DNA of 64,000 nt from Zea mays (taxonomy: Eukaryota; Streptophyta; Magnoliopsida; Poales; Poaceae). Position 1 is the stretch's first letter; each line of letters begins with the position of its first letter. The notes beneath the pieces are model-generated. The model was not told where the DNA came from. It searched no databases and was given only the letters and a program-made list of their open reading frames with translations. Location of the stretch: the NCBI RefSeq assembly GCF_902167145.1, contig NW_023366925.1:1-64000 (forward strand). The letters run 5' to 3'. Positions 58,373-64,000 of this stretch are shown here, in pieces. The position numbers and the translations under genes are program-made.

Positions 58373-61300
58373 GTTTATGCATCCGGGGGCTCAAGTTGGA
58401 TACTCGACAGCGGGTGCACGAACCACATGACAGGGGAGAAGAAAATGTTCTCCTCCTATGAGAAAAACCAAGATCCCCAACGAGCTATCACATTCGGGGA
58501 TGGAAATCAAGGTTTGGTCAAAGGTTTGGGTAAAATTGCTATATCTCCGGACCATTCCATTTCCAATGTTTTTCTTGTTGATTCCTTAGATTACAACTTG
58601 CTTTCTGTTTCCCAATTATGTCAAATGGGCTACAACTGTCTATTCACTGATATAGGTGTCACTGTCTTTAGAAGAAGTGATGATTCAATAGCATTTAAAG
58701 GAGTGTTAGAAGGGTCAGCTATACTTGGTAGATTTTGATAGAGCTGAACTCGACACTTGCTTAATTGCTAAGACTAACATGGGTTGGCTCTGGCACCGCC
58801 GACTAGCTCATGTTGGGATGAAGAATCTTCATAAGCTTCTAAAGGGAGAACACATTTTAGGACTAACAAATGTTCATTTTGAGAAAGATAGGATTTGTAG
58901 CGCATGCCAAGCAGGAAAGCAAGTTGGCTCTCATCATCCGCATAAGAACATAATGACGACCGACAGGCCACTGGAGCTCCTGCACATGGATCTATTCGGC
59001 CCAATAGCCTACATAAGCATCGGCGGGAGTAAGTACTGTCTAGTTATTGTGGATGATTATTCTCGCTTCACTTGGGTATTCTTTTTACAGGAAAAATCTC
59101 AAACCCAAGAAACCTTAAAGGGATTCTTGAGACGGGCTCAAAATGAGTTCGGCTTAAGGATCAAGAAAATTAGAAGCGACAACGGGACGGAGTTCAAGAA
59201 CTCTCAAATCGAAGGCTTCCTTGAGGAGGAGGGAATCAAGCATGAGTTCTCTTCTCCCTACACACCTCAACAAAATGGTGTAGTGGAGAGGAAGAATAGA
59301 ACTCTATTGGACATGGCAAGGACCATGCTTGATGAGTACAAGACTTCAGATCGGTTTTGGGCCGAGGCGGTCAACACCGCTTGCTACGCCATCAACCGGT
59401 TATATCTTCACCGAATCCTCAAGAAGACATCATATGAACTCCTAACCGGTAAAAAGCCCAACATTTCATATTTTAGAGTCTTTGGTAGCAAATGCTTTAT
59501 TCTAGTTAAAAGAGGTAGAAAATCTAAATTTGCTCCTAAGACTGTAGAAGGCTTTTTACTTGGTTATGACTCAAACACAAGGGCATATAGGGTCTTTAAC
59601 AAGTCCACCGGACTAGTTGAAGTCTCATGTGACGTTGTGTTTGATGAAACAAACGGCTCTCAAGTAGAGCATGTTGATCTTGATGAGATAGGTGATGACG
59701 AGGCTCCGTGCATCGCGTTAAGGAACATGTCCATCGGGGATGTGTGTCCTAAGGAATCCAAAGAGCCTCCAAACACACAAGATCAACCATCCTCCTCCAC
59801 GCAAGCATCTCCACCAACTCAAAATGAGGATGAAGCTCAAGTTGATGAAGTAGAAGATCAAGCAAATGAGCCACCTCAAGATGATGGCAATGATCAAGGG
59901 GGAGATGCAAATGAGGAAGACAAGGAGGATGAAGAGCAAAGGCCGCCACACCCAAGAGTCCACCAAGCAATCCAACGAGATCACCCCGTCGACACCATCC
60001 TCGGCGACATTCATAAGGGGGTAACCACTAGATCTCGTGTTGCACACTTTTGCGAACATTACTCGTTTGTTTCCTCTATTGAGCCACACAGGGTAGAGGA
60101 AGCACTTCAAGATTCGGATTGGGTGGTGGCAATGCAAGAGGAACTCAACAACTTCACTAGGAATGAGGTATGGCATTTAGTTCCACGTCCTAACCAAAAT
60201 GTTGTAGGAACCAAATGGGTCTTCCGCGACAAGCAAGATGAGCATGGTGTTGTGACAAGGAACAAAGCTCGACTTGTGGCCAAGGGATACTCCCAAGTCG
60301 AAGGTTTGGATTTCGGTGAAACCTATGCACCCGTAGCTAGGCTTGAGTCAATTCGAATATTATTGGCCTATGCTACTTACCATGGCTTTAAGCTTTATCA
60401 AATGGACGTGAAAAGTGCCTTCCTCAATGGACCAATCAAGGAAGAGGTCTATGTTGAGCAACCTCCCGGCTTTGAAGACAGTGAGTATCCTAACCATGTC
60501 TATAAGCTCTCTAAGGCGCTTTATGGGCTCAAGCAAGCCCCAAGAGCATGGTATGAATGCCTTAGAGATTTCCTTATTGCAAATGGCTTCAAAGTCGGAA
60601 AGGCCGATCCCACACTCTTTACTAAAACTCTTGAAAATGACTTGTTTGTATGCCAAATTTATGTTGATGATATTATATTTGGGTCTACTAATGAGTCTAC
60701 ATGTGAAGAGTTTAGTAGGATCATGACACAGAAGTTCGAGATGTCTATGATGGGGGAGTTGAAGTATTTTCTAGGATTCCAAGTCAAACAACTCCAAGAG
60801 GGCACCTTCATCAGCCAAACGAAGTACACTCAAGACATTCTAACCAAGTTTGGGATGAAGGATGCCAAACCCATCAAGACACCCATGGGAACTAATGGGC
60901 ATCTCGACCTCGACACGGGAGGTAAGTCCGTGGATCAAAAGGTATACCGGTCGATGATAGGTTCTTTACTCTATTTATGTGCATCTCGACCGGATATTAT
61001 GCTTTCCGTATGCATGTGTGCAAGATTCCAAGCCGACCCTAAGGAAGCTCACCTTACGGCCGTAAAACGAATCTTGAGATATTTGGCTTATACTCCTAAG
61101 TTTGGGCTTTGGTATCCTTGGGGATCCACATTTGATTTGATTGGTTATTCGGATGCCGATTGGGCGGGGTGTAAAATCAATAGGAAGAGCACATCGGGGA
61201 CTTGCCAGTTCTTGGGAAGATCCTTGGTGTCTTGGGCTTCAAAGAAGCAAAATTCGGTCGCTCTTTCCACCGCCGAAGCCGAGTATATTGCCGCAGGCCA

Positions 61301-61616
61301 TTGTTGCGCGCAATTGCTTTGGATGAGGCAAACCCTGCGGGACTACGGTTACAAATTAACCAAAGTTCCTTTGCTATGTGATAATGAGAGTGCAATCAAA
61401 ATGGCCGACAATCCCGTCGAGCATAGCCGCACTAAACACATAGCCATTCGGTATCACTTTTTGAGGGATCACCAACAAAAGGGAGATATCGAGATTTCTT
61501 ACATTAATACTAAAGATCAATTAGCCGATATCTTTACCAAGCCTCTTGATGAACAATCTTTTAACAAACTTAGGCATGAGCTCAATATTCTTGATTCGCG
61601 CAATTTCTTTTGCTAG
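58373..61616 (+). pseudogene. pol: Pol polyprotein, internal D (single frameshift)
   Basis: The best preserved pol that carries the shared lesion: only the extra base at about 58709-58713 breaks it. Approximate residues: protease DSG at 12-14, integrase zinc region 125-185, integrase core Asp 204, Asp 269 and Glu 304, acidic linker 460-520, reverse transcriptase YVDD about 763, RNase H YSDAD about 925, end about 1080. From 58725 on, 963 codons are open. The pol frame is preceded by TAG at 58370-58372, and its first AUG (58427) lies after the protease catalytic Asp. Together with a broken gag, this copy could move only with proteins supplied by another element. Confidence 0.92.
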
Positions 61617-62448
61617 CTTGCACATATAGCTCATTTTATATACCTTTGATCATGTCTCTTTCATATGCTATGACTAATGTGTTTTCAAGTCTATTTCAAA
61701 CCAAGTCATAGGTGTATTGAAAGGGAATTGGAGTCTTCGGCGAAGACAAAGGCTTCCACTACGTAACTCATCCTTCGCCGTCGCTCCAAGCAACTCTCCG
61801 TTCAAGGGGGAGAAAACTTGAGCACCAAGCAAAAGGACTTCGTCTTTGGTATAATCTTAACTCATTTATTTATGACCAAAGGGGAAGAAAGCACTTCGAG
61901 GGCTCTAATGATTCCGTTTTTGGCGATTCATGCCAAAGGGGGAGAAAGTAAGAGCCCAAAGCAAAAGGACCGCACCACCACCAATTTCAAAAACTTAACT
62001 TAAGTGTTGAATATTTTCAATTGGTATCCTATTGTGTTCAAAAGGGGGAGAAAGTAGTATTTCAAAATGATACATCAAAACCCTCTTGAACACTAAGAGG
62101 AGAATCTCATTTAGGGGGAGTTTTGTTTAGTCAAAGGAAAAGCATTTGAAACAGGGGGAGAAAATTTCAAATCTTGAAAATGCTTCTCAAAATCTTATTC
62201 ATTTGCCTTTGACTATTTGCAAAAGAACTTTGAAAAGATTTACAAAAGATTTTGCAAAAACAAAACATGTGGTGCAAGCGTGGTCCAAAATGTTAAAAAT
62301 GAAGAAACAATCCATGCATATCTTGTAAGCATTTATATTGGCTCAATTCCAAGCAACCTTTGCACTTACATTATGCAAACTAGTTCAATTATGCACTTCC
62401 ACATTTGCTTTGGTTTGTGTTGGCATCAATCACCAAAAAGGGGGAGAT
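61617..62448 (+). other. Internal D: 3' untranslated region with polypurine tracts
   Basis: Same features as the 3' region of internal C at an offset of 8068 bp: several GGGGGAGAAA tracts, the TGAAAGGGAATT mimic near 61718 and the TTTCAATTGGTATC mimic near 62015. No gene recognised. Confidence 0.75.
62435..62447 (+). other. Terminal polypurine tract, internal D
   Basis: AAAAAGGGGGAGA, one base before the 3' LTR. Confidence 0.85.
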
Positions 62449-63689
62449 TGAAAGGGAATTAGGCTTACACCTAGTTCCTATATAATTTTGGTGGTTAAAT
62501 TGCCCAACACAAACAATTGGACTGACTAGTTTTGCTCTAGATTATATGTTCTACAGGTGCCAAAGGTTCATCTATAACCATACTAAATCGACTGTCCGAA
62601 ATACCGTAGATTATTCCGGACAGGAGAAGCTTTTTGGAAAAACAGGCCAAGTGCGGACTGTCCGGGCCCTTGCGGCGGACCGTCCGCGACACAAGGATGT
62701 CACTCGGCCAGAACCAATGCAAAAATCGAAGTCTACACTATGGACTGTCCGGAGGAAAAGCAAAGACCGTCCGAGCCCTTGCGCGGACCGTCCGGCCTCT
62801 GGCGCGGACCGTCCGGTAGGTGAGAAACCGAAAAACCCGAAGGTGACGGGTTCGGAGAAATGAATTATAGCGGGTTCGCGGACCGTCCAGGCCAGGATCG
62901 CGGACCGTCCGCGACTGGGTCTGTCTGACATCTGACAACGCATTAAATGCAATATAGCCGTTGATATAGCCATTACTGCTGACCGTTGCATTTTCAGCCG
63001 TTGATCTACTGGGGCGGACCGTCCGGACCTGGCACGCGGACCGTCCGCGCTCAGCAGAATGGAGCAACGGCTAGGAAGTGGTTGGTGGCTATAAATACAA
63101 CCCCAACCACCTCCATTCACTTCATCCAAGCATTCCAACCTTCAACATTCAATACAAGAGCTAGCATTCCATTCCAAGACACATTCAAAGCCTCCATCTC
63201 TCCAAGTTTCACAATTGAGAAAAGAGATCATTAGTGATTAGTGACTTGAGAGAGAAAGTGATCCGTGTGTTATTCGTCGCTCTTGTCGCTTGGCCTTTTT
63301 GCAATCGTGCTTTCTTGATTCTTTCATTACGATCAAGCACTCACTTGTAATCGAGGCAAGAGGCACCAATTGTGTGGTGGCCCTTGTGGGAACTTTGTGT
63401 TCCAAGTGATTGAGAAGAGAAAGCTCACTCGATCCGTGGGATCGTTTGAGAGAGGGAAGGGTTGAAAGAGACCAGGCCTTTGTGGCCTCCTCAACGGGGA
63501 GTAGGTTTGCAAGAACCGAACCTCGGTAAAACAAATCCGCGTGTCACACTCTTCATTTGCTTGCGATTTGTTTTCCACCCTCTCTCGCGGACTCGTTTCT
63601 TTATTACTAACGCTAACCCGGCTTGTAGTTGTGTTTATATTTGTAAATTTCAGTTTCGCCCTATTCACCCCCCCTCTAGGCGACTTTCA
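62449..63689 (+). repeat. LTR, 3' end of right complex
   Basis: 1241 bp. It carries CCGTCCAGGCCAGG near 62883, the same change as the LTR at 30038-31277, and private changes such as GCCAAGTGCGG near 62648 and GAGACCAGGCC near 63469. It ends ACTTTCA directly before ATGGT. Confidence 0.93.
63089..63097 (+). promoter_or_regulatory. LTR TATA box
   Basis: CTATAAATA, 640 bp into the 3' LTR. It could drive read-out transcription into the flanking knob180. Confidence 0.7.
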
Positions 63690-63694
63690 ATGGT
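63690..63694. other. Target-site duplication, right edge of right complex
   Basis: ATGGT, identical to 46307-46311. Confidence 0.9.
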
Positions 63695-64000
63695 CTCCAC
63701 CAGAAATCCAAGAATGTGATCTATGGCAAGGAAACATATGTGGGGTGAGGTGTATGAGCCTCTGGTCGATGATCAATGGCCACACAACCCCCATTTTTGT
63801 CGAAAATAGCCATGAACGACCATTTTCAATAATATCGAAGGCTAACACCTACGAATTTTTTGACCAAGAAATGGTCTCCACCAGAAATCCAAGAATGTGA
63901 TCTACGACAAGGAAACATATGTGGGGTGAGGTGTATGAGCCTCTGGTCGACGATCAATGGCCACACAACCCCCATTTTGCCGAAAATAGCCATGAATGAC
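63690..64000 (+). repeat. knob180 array, forward, at window end
   Basis: About 1.7 monomers, mirror of 13619-13929. Shared features are GATCTACGAC and CCCCCATTTTGCCG. Differences include one extra T in ACGAATTTTTTGACC. The array continues past the window. Confidence 0.93.

Larger units (their letters stand above)
46312..63689 (+). mobile_element. Sirevirus-like copia complex, LTR-int-LTR-int-LTR (right)
   Basis: LTRs at 46312-47552, 54381-55620 and 62449-63689 enclose internal C and internal D, both 6828 bp, on the plus strand. A single ATGGT duplication bounds the block. It is the mirror copy of 13930-31277. Both internals carry gag nonsense codons and the shared pol frameshift, so neither encodes a full set of proteins. 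Confidence 0.9.
44214..64000 (+). repeat. Right arm of the large inverted duplication
   Basis: Reverse-complement partner of 13619-32480: inner satellite, complete LTR-int-LTR-int-LTR complex and at least 311 bp of outer satellite. The target duplication of its element (ATGGT) is the complement of ACCAT at the same base of the monomer. The arm is cut by the window end, so its true length is unknown. Confidence 0.85.

Noticed and set aside
46312..63689. Right complex as an independent insertion of the same family
   Set aside because: Identical target base in the monomer, same three-LTR layout and matching rare satellite variants on both flanks make independent insertion very unlikely.
1..64000. 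Centromeric satellite (CentC) or the 350-bp TR-1 knob repeat
   Set aside because: Every satellite segment read here fits the 180-bp monomer or a truncation of it; no ~156-bp or ~350-bp unit was seen.

Overview
The window reads as a heterochromatic knob from a Zea (maize/teosinte) genome. About 29 kb is tandem satellite with a monomer of almost exactly 180 bp, which I recognise as the maize knob180 repeat. The remaining ~35 kb is two large Ty1/copia LTR retrotransposon complexes of the Sirevirus lineage (Opie/Ji-like; the exact family is uncertain), inserted in the satellite. I see no host protein-coding gene, tRNA, rRNA, CRISPR array, CentC centromere repeat or TR-1 knob repeat. Species and repeat names rest on recognition, not on a database search.

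Layout. 1-13929: knob180, starting with two copies of a 1.71-kb higher-order unit that contains internal strand flips, then a long forward block (3239-9217) and a reverse block (9218-13929). 13930-31277: minus-strand complex LTR-internal-LTR-internal-LTR, bounded by one 5-bp target duplication (ACCAT). 31278-44213: reverse-orientation knob180 with 1.31-kb, 1.13-kb and 3.23-kb higher-order duplications. 44214-46311: forward-orientation knob180. 46312-63689: plus-strand complex with the same LTR-internal-LTR-internal-LTR layout, bounded by ATGGT, which is ACCAT on the other strand. 63690-64000: forward knob180.

The two complexes are not independent insertions. They sit at the same base of the monomer, and their satellite flanks match as reverse complements on both sides. 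The window therefore holds two arms of about 19 kb of an inverted duplication, around a spacer of about 11.7 kb. Four internal regions result: A (15170-22016), B (23258-30037), C (47553-54380) and D (55621-62448). Each encodes Gag (CCHC zinc knuckle plus a long coiled-coil tail) and Pol (protease, integrase, reverse transcriptase, RNase H). None is fully intact: A and B keep an open gag but a broken pol; C and D have nonsense codons in gag and a frameshift in pol. B, C and D share one frameshift; C and D share a gag nonsense codon missing from A and B.

The element would work as a normal Sirevirus: LTR promoter with a TATA box, a primer site related to initiator tRNA-Met, Gag particle proteins, Pol enzymes, then a 3' region with a series of polypurine tracts. 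Points that deserve attention are the palindrome, the tandem internals under single target duplications, homogenisation within arms, an LTR-edge/primer-site mimic in the 3' region, a gag-pol junction that frameshifting cannot bridge, and a templated insertion in one reverse transcriptase.
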